Shown here in pieces: positions 38,101 to 48,503 of a stretch of 64,000 nucleotides of DNA. Source of the stretch: Beroe ovata. Its lineage: Eukaryota; Ctenophora; Nuda; Beroida; Beroidae. Below the pieces are notes generated by a model that did no database searches, was not told the DNA's origin, and saw only the letters and a program-made list of their open reading frames with translations. Position numbers and translations under genes: made by a program. Each line of letters starts with the position of its first letter. The first letter of the stretch is position 1. The stretch lies in NCBI GenBank assembly GCA_946803715.1, contig CAMPET010000189.1, positions 1 through 64,000 of the forward strand. Reading direction: 5' to 3'.

Positions 38101-41100
38101 ACGATAAACATTTGTTGAGATGCTGAGGAGGTTGAAAACTTTCCTTGTTTCTCATTTTCTACTCTTGCCCAGGATAAGATATTAGCAAAGAAAGTGGAGG
38201 CAAGGCATGCACTGGAATTGGAAAGGAAAGTTGACGAAGAATTCCAGGTATAATCAGAACTTTCACTGAATCATCCTTGTTTAGAAACTGGTCATATGTG
38301 AACGGATTTCTTGCACAGGATGAGACGAAAGAAGAAGAGGAGGAAGCAGAATTGACAGAGAGTGAAGAAGAAGAAGGCGAAGAAAATGGTACAAATGCCA
38401 AGAATTTGGCACAGAAATTGCAAATATGTAGGACGCGAATCTCATTTATCTGGAAGACATGCGCATAAGTTTGTGCGCGCACAATTTCCCGCCTTTTTGT
38501 CCAGAAAATAATCATCGCGTCTTCCACGATCTAAACTTGTTATGTTCAGAAATTGAAATGGAAGATAAAGTCGAGTCCCGTGCCGAGAAGATATTGTTGG
38601 GAGAGGACATCTCATCTTCTGACAATGAAGAAGACGACGAGGAAATGAAGGAAAGGAAATATCACACAGACACAGACAGTGATTTGGTAAAAAAAGTGTT
38701 ATCAAATGAATTCCCTCCGAAATTGGAATCTGTTCGAAAAGTTTATCCTCTCCAAGCATGAGGACAGGGTTATATTCCATCTGTTTGCAAGCATCCACTT
38801 CTCCCCCAGCTTGCGTCAGCAGATGAAGTACACCTCGCCGAACTGGACACGGACTCAGCGAATGAAGACGATGACCCAATGCAACCAAGTCGTTATTCCC
38901 TGAGACGTCTTACCAGGTTGTGTAGCGGAAACTCAAGTGTATTGCGACCGTTCAGAAACAATTATAACCGGGAATCATTTGTTACCTTTCAATTTTTTAA
39001 TCGATTCGAAATGATCAGTTCATTAAATCCATCATCTTTCAACTTTTTTCCATCAGATATGTTCGTAAGAAACGTCTAGTAAAACGTCGACAACAGCAAA
39101 ACCCGCTGGTCGAATCTGATTCGGAGGAAGAGAGGAGAGTTGAAAAGATCGAGAAAGCAAAGAAGAAGATAGGGTCACTCTTAGAGCATAGGAGGGAGTT
39201 GAAAAAGAGGAAAGATGAAGCAAAGGTATTAAGGACATCTGGAAGATGTAATTTCAAGGTTTTTAATGTAAAATTAGCATATATCGTGTGACCTGTACTG
39301 ATAAATTAAGGTTAAGAAAAAGGCACGAGAAGCAGAGAAGAGGAGACTAGAGGAGATAAAGAAGAAAGCAGACGAAGAAGCAGAACTCTTAGAAAAGAAT
39401 CAGCGGGAGGTAAGAACTGAGAATATTTAAGACTAGATATCATACTTCAGGATAGAAAATCGCCCCCAGACCCTTGCAGCGTACAATGGATAAGGGGTTA
39501 TGGCGGCCCTTAACTTGGGAACCGAATATCAGATTGACTTGAAATTTTGTTTGTCCCAGTTTCTAATGGTGCTTGAGCTACGATAGAAGTTTCAAGTCTA
39601 TAGCTTAATCCGTTCGGGAGCTATCCTTAAATGCTCACTCAAACTTGCATGTTTTTTTTGGATTTGGGGTTATGGCGGCCCTTAACTTGGGAACCGATTA
39701 TCAGATTGACTTGAAATTTTGTTTGTCCGAGTTTCTAATGGTCCTTGAGCTTTGATAGAAGTTTGAAGTCTATAGCTCAATCCGTTCGGGAGCTATCCTC
39801 AAATGCTCACTCGAACTTGCATGTTTTGAGTGGATTTGGGGTTATGGCGGCTCTTAACTTGGGAACCGATTATCAGATTAACTTGAAATTTAGTTTGTCC
39901 GAGTTTCTAGTGGTCCTTGAGCTGCGAAAGAAGTTTCAAGTCTATAGCTTAATCCGTTCGTGAGCTATCCTCAAATGTTTACTCAAACTTGCATGTTTCG
40001 GGTTGATAAGAGGTCATGGCGTCCCTTAACTTGGGAACCGATTATAAGATAGATTATTGTCAGAGTTTCTCGTGGTCCTTGAGCTATGAAAAAGTTACAA
40101 GACTATATCTCATGCCGTTTTGGAACTTTTTCATCTCATATTATGACATGCTTAAAGATGGTCACTCTGTTAGCAGAATTATAATCTTGATTAAGAACCG
40201 AAGATTAAGTTTTGATTTAGGGAGTATAAGTATAGTGCTTAACTTATAGGAAGCTATATGAATTCATTTCAATCTTATAATTGTCCGACATAACCTTCAT
40301 GAATATCCTCGAATCAAACACTTCCTGGTGTTGATCTTGTCATTTTCAGACGGTAAAGCCGTCGAAACCCGCCTCTCCTCCTCCTCCCCCTTCTGCCACC
40401 TTCAAACCATGGCTCTCCGACTCTGACGATGACGAACTTCCTGATTTATACTGTGACAAAGAAGCTGAAGATCATGTGACAAGTTCGAGCAACGTGATTG
40501 GTGTATCTAGTCACGTGACCAGCTCGCCGAGCGGTGTGATTGGTTCAAAGTGTGATGTCAGTTTGATAGAGAAGAGGAGTAGTAAGACAGAAGGAGTTTC
40601 GAGCGCTCAACTGACCACCAGGTAAACAGGATGGGAGTTAGAGAATCCGTGTTTTTGAATGAAATCAATGCTGGAGACATGTCTTGTCTCCTTCTTAACC
40701 GAGTGTATGGGACAAGAGGGGGATTTTACAGTAGTTATAACTCCCTGAGTTGTGACATCCTCTCCAAAATTATATCGACATTGATCGCGAGTTTCAACAA
40801 ATCACCCCCAAAATCTAATTGATGGCGAGATTCCATTGTGAACTATTCATTCAGGGATTGGAGGGATTCCTCCTTCCTGGAGAAGAGAGCTGCACGTGTG
40901 CTGGCGGGTGAGGAAGTGAGCAGTAGCTCCGATGAGGAGAGTGAGGACCGGGGCCGGAAATTTCACTCTGATACGGATAGTGACCTGGTTAGTACTTAGT
41001 GAGGTAAAGGAGCTTTGACATCAATTATAGAAGTGGTGCGGTTATGGTTCAATTTGGGTCCTTTAACTTATCGACTGCAGTGTAGTTATTCATGAAAATA

Positions 41101-44100
41101 GTATGTTGAGTCCATGAACGTCCGATCAATCAATCCTCACTTGAGGGTCTCAAATTCCTCAATTCCCCCATTCCATTCCCCTTATCCTCAGCTGGCGTCA
41201 GCTGACGAGGTTCATGTCCGGGAGTTACCGGATAGCTCCGGCAGTGAGAACGACGCTCCGAGCCGTTACTCGCTCCGCCGACTCACTCGGTACTGCAGAC
41301 ACTCCCTAATTCCCCTCACATTCTCCCTAATTCCCCTTACATTTTCCTCTCCTCATTAATTTCCTTCCTTTCACTCCCTTTCCCTCACTCTTTTGCTCCC
41401 TTCCCTAACTTCCCATTCACACCCTCCTTCCTCCTTTAAGCCTATTTGAGACCAACAGCGTCTCAGGGAAGCGAGATAGGGCCAAATTTCGATTGGGAGT
41501 CGATTCAGCATCCAAAAATACATAGGAATCGATGGTACTTACATAAAAATCGGCCAAAATGTTTTCGTCTAATTTCTGATCTCAGTATCGGTAGAAATTT
41601 AATCGATGATACCCACAGTTTTATACTCCATTTTTGAAGGTCTTTAATGAAGGATAAACGGGTACTTAGGACGTCAACTTTTCCCTGAGTTAGCTCATCG
41701 AGAAATTTGCGAAAATTCCAGCTTAATTTAACCTCTGATAAATACTCCAAATTCACGAGACAGACAGCACCTCAGGGAAGCAAGATAGAGCCGAAATTCG
41801 GTCAGCAATCGATTCAGCGTCCAAAATTCCATAGGAATCGATGGTATTTACATAAAAATCGACCAAAAATGTTTTCGTCAAATTTCGGATCTCAGTATCG
41901 GTAGAAATGTAATCGATGATACCCACAGTTTTATACTCCATTTTTGAGGCTTTCTAAAGGAGGTTAAAAAGTCACTTGGGACATCAATTTTTCACCAAAT
42001 CATCTCTCCTACTCTTAGACTGCAAGTATCAACCCTTTTGATGATCATGCAGATTTCATATGCGCTGTGAAAGCACGCCCAAATCACGATTTCAAACCTG
42101 TGGGAAGCATTTACTGCAAAACACGAAAATCAATGGGACGCACCAAATGGGTCAAAAGAATTTTCTCCGTACGATAAGTCGAAATAGGTGTTCCTGGCCT
42201 ACTTTTTGACGTAGAATCCGAATCTGAACGAATTTTTGAGCTAGCTCATCGAGAAATTGGCAAAAATTTCAGCTTAACCTCCGATAAATACTCCAAATTC
42301 ACGAGACAGACAGCGCCTCAGGGAAGCGACATAGGGCCGAAATTCGGTCAGCAATCGATTCAGCGTCCAAAATTACATAGGAATCGATGGTATTTACATA
42401 AAAATCGACCAAAAAAGTTTTCGTCAAATTTCGGATCTCAGTATCGGTAGAAATGTAATCGATGATACCCACAGTTTTATACTCCATTTTTGAGGCTTTC
42501 TAAAGGAGGTTAAAAAGTCACTTGGGACACCAATTTTTCACCAAATCATCTCTCCTACTCTTAGACTGCAAGTATCAACCCTTTTGATGATCATGCAGAT
42601 TTCATATGCGCTGTGAAAGCACGCCCAAATCACGATTTCAAACCTGTGGGAAGCATTTACTGCAAAACACGAAAATCAATGGGACGCACCAAATGGGTCA
42701 AAAGAATTTTCTCCGTACGATTACTCGTAATAGGTGTTCCTGGCCTACTTTTTGACGTAGAATCCGAATCTGAACGAATTTTCGAGCTAGCTCATCGAAA
42801 AATTGGCGAAAATTTCAGCTTAACCTCCGATAAATACTCCAAATTCACGAGACAGACAGCGCCTCAGGGAAGCAAGATAGGGCCGAAATTCGGTCAGCAA
42901 TCGATTCAGCGTCCAAAATTACATAGGAATCGATGGTATTTACATAAAAATCGACCAAAAAAGTTTTCGTCAAATTTCGGATCTCAGTATCGGTAGAAAT
43001 GTAATCGATGATACCCACAGTTTTATACTCCATTTTTGAGGTTTTCTTATGGAGGTTAAACAGGCACTTGGGACACCAATATTTCACCAAATCATCTCTC
43101 CTACTCTCATACTACCAATAGCCACTCTTTTCATGACCATGTTGGATCCATACTTGCCGTAAAGCCACGCCCAAATCACGATTTCAAACCTGTGGGAAGC
43201 ATTAACTCCAAAAACACGAAAATCATTGGGACACACCGATACCAAAAAACGGTCAAAATCATCTTTTGAGAAGACATGCTGAAAAATAGTGTTCCTGCCC
43301 TACTTTTCGACGTAGAATCCGAATCTGGTGCTATTTTCGAGCTAGCTCATCGAGAAATCCGTTAAAATTCTAATTTCTCATAATGCACGAGGTTTTAATA
43401 TCTCTTAATGAACCCAGGTATTGCCGGAAGAAGCGGTTTCAGCGTGAAAAACGCCGAGCGGAGAAAATCACCATAGTATCGGAGGAGGAGAAGGAGGAAA
43501 GAGCGAAGAGGAAACTCAGCTCTCTACTTTCGAGGAGGGAGGAACGAAAGCAAAAGCGAAAGCAGAAGAGGGATGGTTGTCCTAGTGTGGATGAGTTGTT
43601 TGGAGGGAGGTCGTTGTCGCTGGAGGTGCCCAACACCATTACTGAGCCCTTGGGTAGGTTGAGATTGTCTTGGAAACCATATTCGTCTCTTGACGAGATA
43701 ATAATTCACCTTAACTCAGAATCACTTGAGCTCTCATACCACACGTTCGATACCTGCCTATTAATCTCTTCCCCAGATTCTTTTCTAACCACGTAATGAA
43801 CCCTAACCCCCACTTCATAAATTCCCGATTCCCTAACTTTGCCCCCTCTCTCCTCCCCTCCCCATTCTCTCAATTCTGATCACCCCCGTTAGATTCGCGG
43901 TTATCGAGTTCTATGGTACCGGACAGTCTGGACGCGGACAAGACATTCGACATGGACTCAGCAGTGCGGAGTGCGGGGGAAGCTACACAACTCACACAGC
44001 ACCGGGGTGATTTCCTCCCGCCTGATGAGGACGCAGTGTTCCTCGATACCCAGGGAATGTTGCGGAGTGGACTTGAGAACAGGTGAGAGAGGTCGCGGTG

Positions 44101-47100
44101 TTCCTCGATACCCAGGGAATGTTGCGGAGTGGACTTGAGAACAGGTGAGAGAGGACGCGGTGTTCCTCGATACCCAGGGAATGTTGCGGAGTGGACTTGA
44201 GAACAGGTGAGAGAGGACGCGGTGTTCCTCTATACCCAGGGAATGTTACGGAGTGGACTTGAGAACAGGTGAGAGAGGACGCGGTGTTCCTCGATACCGA
44301 GGGAATGTTGCGGAGTGGACTTGAGAACAGGTGAGAGATAGAGAGCAACTAGGGAGCCGTCACATATTATGAGGTCATCAGGCAGAGGGGAGGGATTTCC
44401 AAACGATGACAGATGATGACCGGGGGAGGGAGGGGTTTTTAATGCGGTGAGAGAGCAACAATGATGATAACTGATGAGGGTAGAGGAGGGGAGGGAGGAT
44501 AGTGTTTTGTGAGTGACTATTTGTGAGTATTTGAGCACGTTTTTATGGAATGGAGTGGACGTGGCAACAGGTAAGAAGGAGCGAGGAGAGTTTCGCTGTG
44601 GGAATTAGAGTTTTTTAGCAGTTTCTCTGAGTGACTGAATACCCATCGGGATAATTGAGACTACTTGACTGCCCTCTACTAATCTAGGGTAATCTAGTAT
44701 CTCCTAATCAAGTTTTCAATCTAACTCCCTCCCTCTCTTCCCACAGTCAGGAGGGAGGGATCGACGCTCTTGGGGGAGCGTCCCAAATCCTGGACACCTC
44801 ACTGGACGTGTTTAACATGTGCTCCGGTAACTTTGACACCAGTGGCAGGGTTGGGGGAGAGAAGCAGAGTGGAAGGGTAACTGTTCAGGATATCAGTTTC
44901 AGCTTGAAAAAGTCTGACTCGGGAGAAAGTGAGTTATTTTTGCAGATACTTGACACACTGCCTCCATCTCCCTCTAATCAAGTTATCATATCCGATTTTC
45001 AGAGAATAACGGGATAATCTCGACTCTGATGCCCCAAACCCCACTTACCACTCTCCTCAAATCCAAGAATGGTATTGAGGAGGATGAGGAAAGTGAAGCG
45101 GAGGAAGAAGATGGGAGAGCGAAGTTGAAGAAGAAAGGTGAGGTTAAACTTTTACATTTGGGGGAAGAGAAGTCATCAGTTCATATGAGTATGGATTCTT
45201 GTCAATTCTGTAGAAAAGTTCGTTTCTTTCGGAAGGTATGAGGTAACCAGTCGATGTCTCCTTGGCAACTTCATTCACTTCTCTCCCTCAGGAACAGCAA
45301 AACGCCGGAATTTCTACATGGATATGATGGATGATGAGGCCGAGAAGTCCGGATCAGATCACGGTACGGATGAAGAGGAGGGAGAGGGGGAGGATGAGTT
45401 TGACATGAGCATGCTCGATAACGAGGTGGGTCAAGGAGTGTAGGGTGGAGGGTTTTGTGATACATAAGGTGGGGGTGGAGTTTGTTCTTGTCTTCAATCC
45501 TTCCTTTTTCATGTCATCGAGATTCCTATCCTCCAAATAGGATCTGTCAGGCCTTCTATTACTCTACCTTGGCACCTGAAAATGCCAAAGACTTCCTTTA
45601 AACGGCATTGGATGCCATAATTTGGGTTCCAATACCATTTGGAAAGGAGACAAAATTAGAATGCTTGCGCGCATTAAAGTACCTCTTCGCGCGGGTAGGG
45701 AAAATGTTTTCGCGCGCGACGCAAAACAATGTTTGTCCCAAATGTCAAAGATGAGACGAGGCGATTCACTATCGCCGGCTGTGTTAGGTGCTAATACACC
45801 GGGAAATTGTTGATGGGAGATATTCTAAACCAGAAACATGATTTCCCTCTCCTCCCCTAGGTGGCATCAGATGAGGAAGAACTTGCTCAACAGTTGAAGC
45901 AGGTGTATCATGACCAGGAGGCTCTGAGAGAAAAGGAAGCAGTGAAAAGATTGAAAGAAAGGTTCATACAGGTAGGCAGGCCTTGTAACACCATTCATAT
46001 TATCTTAATTGTCTACCACCGAGTTCTGTAGTCAAATTTTGGACTTCCCTAATCCCTCCAGAATTTCTCACTCACTCTCATCAATATCCGATATGTTCCA
46101 CTCAGGAAGAGGCTGGTTTCTTCAGAACCCGCAAATTCCACGATGAGGAAAACTCCAACCTCGATCTTTTCTCCACAAACCTCGGTCTCGATGACGAAGA
46201 AGACGCTGCTGCGGCGGAAACGGACGCGGAAAGTTATGCGGCGGCGATGAAGCGCCGCTCAGAGCGAATGAAGAAGGAGAAGTTTGTAAAGGAGCGGAGG
46301 CGGGAGGATGCGGTGGAAGTTGATGAGGATAGTCAGGCACTGCTGGATTCACTCCAGGATGTGACGGATAGTAACAGCCGGATGTCTGGTACTGGATCGA
46401 GTAGTCAGGTTAGGGGGTGCGAAGGACGTGTTGCCCCATTTCATTTAAACTCAACTCACCACCCCCCCCTTTTCTCACCATGCTCTAATGCTCTCCGTCT
46501 TACTTATACTATACTCTATCAGACATTCCCTCTCTGATCTCTTCTTACCATGAAGTTGCCCTTCTCATTCCCTTGATATTCCCCCATGATACACCTCATT
46601 CTTCAGAACTTTGAGCACTGTTTCCCCTTCTTCAGAACTCCATTCTTCCATAATCTCCTCTTTTCCCTCTATACCCCATTCTTATCTTCCCTCCCCATTC
46701 TTCCATAGTCTCATCTTTTCCCTCTTTACCCCATTCTTCACTCACAGAACTGGGGCAGTTTTCTCCGACACAAATCCGACACCCTGAAGCGTCTCTCCTC
46801 CATAACTTCCTCTTCACTGAACTCGGAGGTTACGTCCAACAGAGCTTATGTGTTCCAGAGTGTTTCGTCCAACAAGCGCAGGCAATCCGATCAGGTTACT
46901 GATACACGGAGAAATTCCCTTACTCCTCCAAAAATAGACAAAGAAAGTACTGTGCTTCGGGATTTATAGCCACTTATTTTTTATTCTTATATTCATCTGG
47001 TTTTGTTACACCACGTTCCCCATCTACAGACTCCAAACAGTAACTCGAAGAGACTGAAGAAAGTGTCCGGTTCTCAGACTACACAAGTTGATGACAAACC

Positions 47101-47140
47101 AGCTACCACTGTACGCAGTGTTTTCAGTGCTATGAAGTGA
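35190..47140 (+). CDS. CLSPN: Claspin, Chk1-activating replication checkpoint mediator
   Basis: Twenty-three exons: 35190-35369, 35452-35617, 35697-36029, 36116-36326, 37951-38098, 38173-38247, 38319-38388, 38550-38686, 38810-38916, 39057-39225, 39311-39409, 40350-40621, 40855-40987, 41192-41289, 43418-43653, 43893-44082, 44747-44928, 45003-45137, 45292-45425, 45861-45971, 46106-46408, 46748-46894, 47030-47140. The frame is continuous, 1248 aa (human about 1339). Claspin marks: highly acidic and Lys-rich N half, SEKQRLIRES followed by FFMPKNLGNFMSR, a Chk1-binding-type motif DVFNMCSGNF (895-904), and the C-terminal pattern KRLKKVSG...VRSVFSAMK. Claspin travels with the replication fork and presents phosphorylated motifs to Chk1 after ATR signalling. 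Exons 8-10 and 13-15 encode duplicated blocks. Only one Chk1-binding motif is clear, where vertebrates have three. Exact ends of exons 7 and 16 rest on frame logic. Confidence 0.9.
36362..36485 (+). repeat. 100-bp-spaced direct repeat AACCCGCCAAGTGGACGTGAT in claspin intron 4
   Basis: The 21-bp motif occurs at about 36362 and 36459, with a related GTGAAGTGGATGACATGTGA between them. No function apparent. Confidence 0.6.
36976..37012. repeat. GTACATT heptamer microsatellite
   Basis: Five consecutive GTACATT units in claspin intron 4. Confidence 0.9.
37580..37890 (+). repeat. TTGACACCACTTT / CTCTGACACCACTTTC array in claspin intron 4
   Basis: About eighteen sense-strand units, many with the CTCTGACACCACTTTC variant, lie 60-370 bp upstream of the acceptor at 37950. 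Same family as the protease and PHAF1 intron arrays. Confidence 0.88.
39496..40140 (+). repeat. 172-bp tandem repeat in claspin intron 11
   Basis: GGTTATGGCGGCCCTTAAC (or GGTCATGGCG) starts at 39496, 39668, 39840 and 40012, an exact 172-bp period. Each unit continues GATTATCAGATTGACTTGAAAT ... GGTCCTTGAGCT ... GGGAGCTATCC. The fourth unit is truncated and diverged. A lone relative lies at 8014-8225. Confidence 0.92.
41450..43375 (+). repeat. 546-bp satellite-like tandem array in claspin intron 14
   Basis: The marker CTCAGGGAAGC occurs at 41462, 41771, 42317 and 42863. The last three give an exact 546-bp period, and the first unit is shortened to 309 bp. Units share CGATTCAGCGTCCAAAAT, GGATCTCAGTATCGGTAGAAA and CCCACAGTTTTATACTCCAT. 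A diverged partial unit runs to about 43375. The chance reading frames inside are artefacts of the repeat. Confidence 0.92.
44036..44338 (+). repeat. 62-bp minisatellite made from the end of claspin exon 16 plus its splice donor
   Basis: Units start (GTGTTCCTCGATACC) at 44036, 44098, 44160, 44222 and 44284. The first includes the last 47 coding bases of exon 16 and the donor AG|GTGAGA at 44082/44083; each later unit repeats both. There are five near-identical donors in a row. Confidence 0.92.
45656..45742 (+). repeat. CGCGCG-hairpin dispersed repeat in claspin intron 19
   Basis: AAAGTACCTCTTCGCGCGGG, spacer, AAATGTTTTCGCGCGCGACGCAAAA, then TGTTTGTCCCA. Same core as the 13722 and 47536 copies. 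The CGCGCG blocks can pair across the spacer. Confidence 0.8.
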
Positions 47141-47535
47141 GGCGAGAGAAGACTTATGAGGAAAATAACCGTCATCATAAAGATTCGAGGTATCGACAAC
47201 AACTTTGATCTTTGGAGTTTGTGATATAAAAATTCTTGGAATATAGCAGATCAGACGATAGATGATTGAAAGATGTTAGAGCTCCATGATCTCTGAATCA
47301 GGTGACTGTTTACCCTACAGCAGGTTGTGAAGTATTTGTGAGAGAAAGTTCTTGAGTTATGTTTGTCAGTCAGCGGTCAAATTACGGGCATGTGGTGGTT
47401 TTTTATGGTGGAAGATGGATTTTTAGTCATCAATGCTGAATTCTGGGCGTGGGCAAACCTGGTAAACCTCATGAAATCGGTGAATCCTGCAAGAATTTTG
47501 TCCGGGATGTCAAAGTTTGCAGTTTGTGGAGTGCT
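47141..47535. other. Claspin 3' flank; no further gene seen
   Basis: Follows the claspin TGA. No clear AATAAA close to the stop, and no coding signal. Confidence 0.4.
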
Positions 47536-47600
47536 GAGAAAGTACGCCACCGCGCGCTGGAAGAAAATGTTTTCGCGCGCGACGCAAACCACTTTTAGCT
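47536..47600 (+). repeat. CGCGCG-hairpin dispersed repeat downstream of claspin
   Basis: GAAAGTACGCCACCGCGCGCTGG, spacer, AAAATGTTTTCGCGCGCGACGCAAA. The 3' half is identical to the copies at 13722 and 45656 over about 24 bp. Confidence 0.8.
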
Positions 47601-48250
47601 GAGTTCTGTGCGACCGATTTTGCCACACAATACCCACATGAGCCTGTATCACGATATCGTCGTTTCATCTGCAGCTACTTTGTTGCATTTATTTGAAAAC
47701 GATATCCTCAATAGCTTTACCCTCACTCATTCCAGCACTGTTAAAACAATTTCCCTCTCCTGTTATAATAGAGATTGTGGAACGGTCATTTTGTTACAAA
47801 GCGAGTTCCTTCACGTGCAGCAAAGTATCTATCTCTGGAAGCTGTACAAAAATCAGTAATTCCTAAATGAAAATGTATTAAACTTGACCACTAATCGCTA
47901 AATGCCGGGTAATCACAACCTTGTTTAATTTTCAAACCCATACGTGTCAAGCTGGTAAAAATTACAACAGGCAAGGAGAAGGGATAACTTTGATAGATGA
48001 AGGTGATTTTTCAGACACCGAGGCCGAGAATTTGTGTTTAAATCTCCGATATATTTTGGAAAAAGGAAATGTATACGTGGCCGACAAAATTAACTTTTCA
48101 GGTGATATTAGTAACGAGGTTTGGATTTAAAATTTCGAAACTTTAACGAAACATTTAGCCGCCAAAGTTTGGAAAAGCGACAATTTGGAGATTGAAATTT
48201 GCAATAATGAAGTAGTCGATGTGAGAAACTCGTAGCAGCATTGAATGTCT

Positions 48251-48503
48251 CAACACCAGTGACGTATCAATGACACCAGTATGACAGTCTGTGACGTATC
48301 ATTGCCATCAGTATGTGACGTATCACTGACACCAGTGTGTGACGTATCACTGACACCAGTATGCAGCGTATCACTGACACCGGTATGTGACGTATCACTG
48401 ACACCGGTAGGTGACGTATCACTGACACCAGTATGTGGCGTATGACATTTATCTGACACCAGTCTGTGGTATGTACCATTTTCTGTACTCCGTCTGACAC
48501 CAC
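48251..48503 (+). repeat. 24-bp tandem repeat TGACACCAGTATGTGACGTATCAC
   Basis: Nine or ten degenerate units. Each joins the TGACACCA core of the intron repeat family to a TGTGACGTATCA segment containing a CRE-like TGACGTA. Reading frames across it are simple repeats and unlikely to be coding. Confidence 0.88.

Noticed and set aside
38389-38427. Longer claspin exon 7 using the donor at 38428
   Set aside because: It would create an in-frame TAA at the next junction; the donor at 38389 keeps the frame and is preferred.
41446-43090. Repeated reading frames in the 546-bp array
   Set aside because: They repeat because 546 is divisible by three; they lie inside a claspin intron and have no protein-like features.
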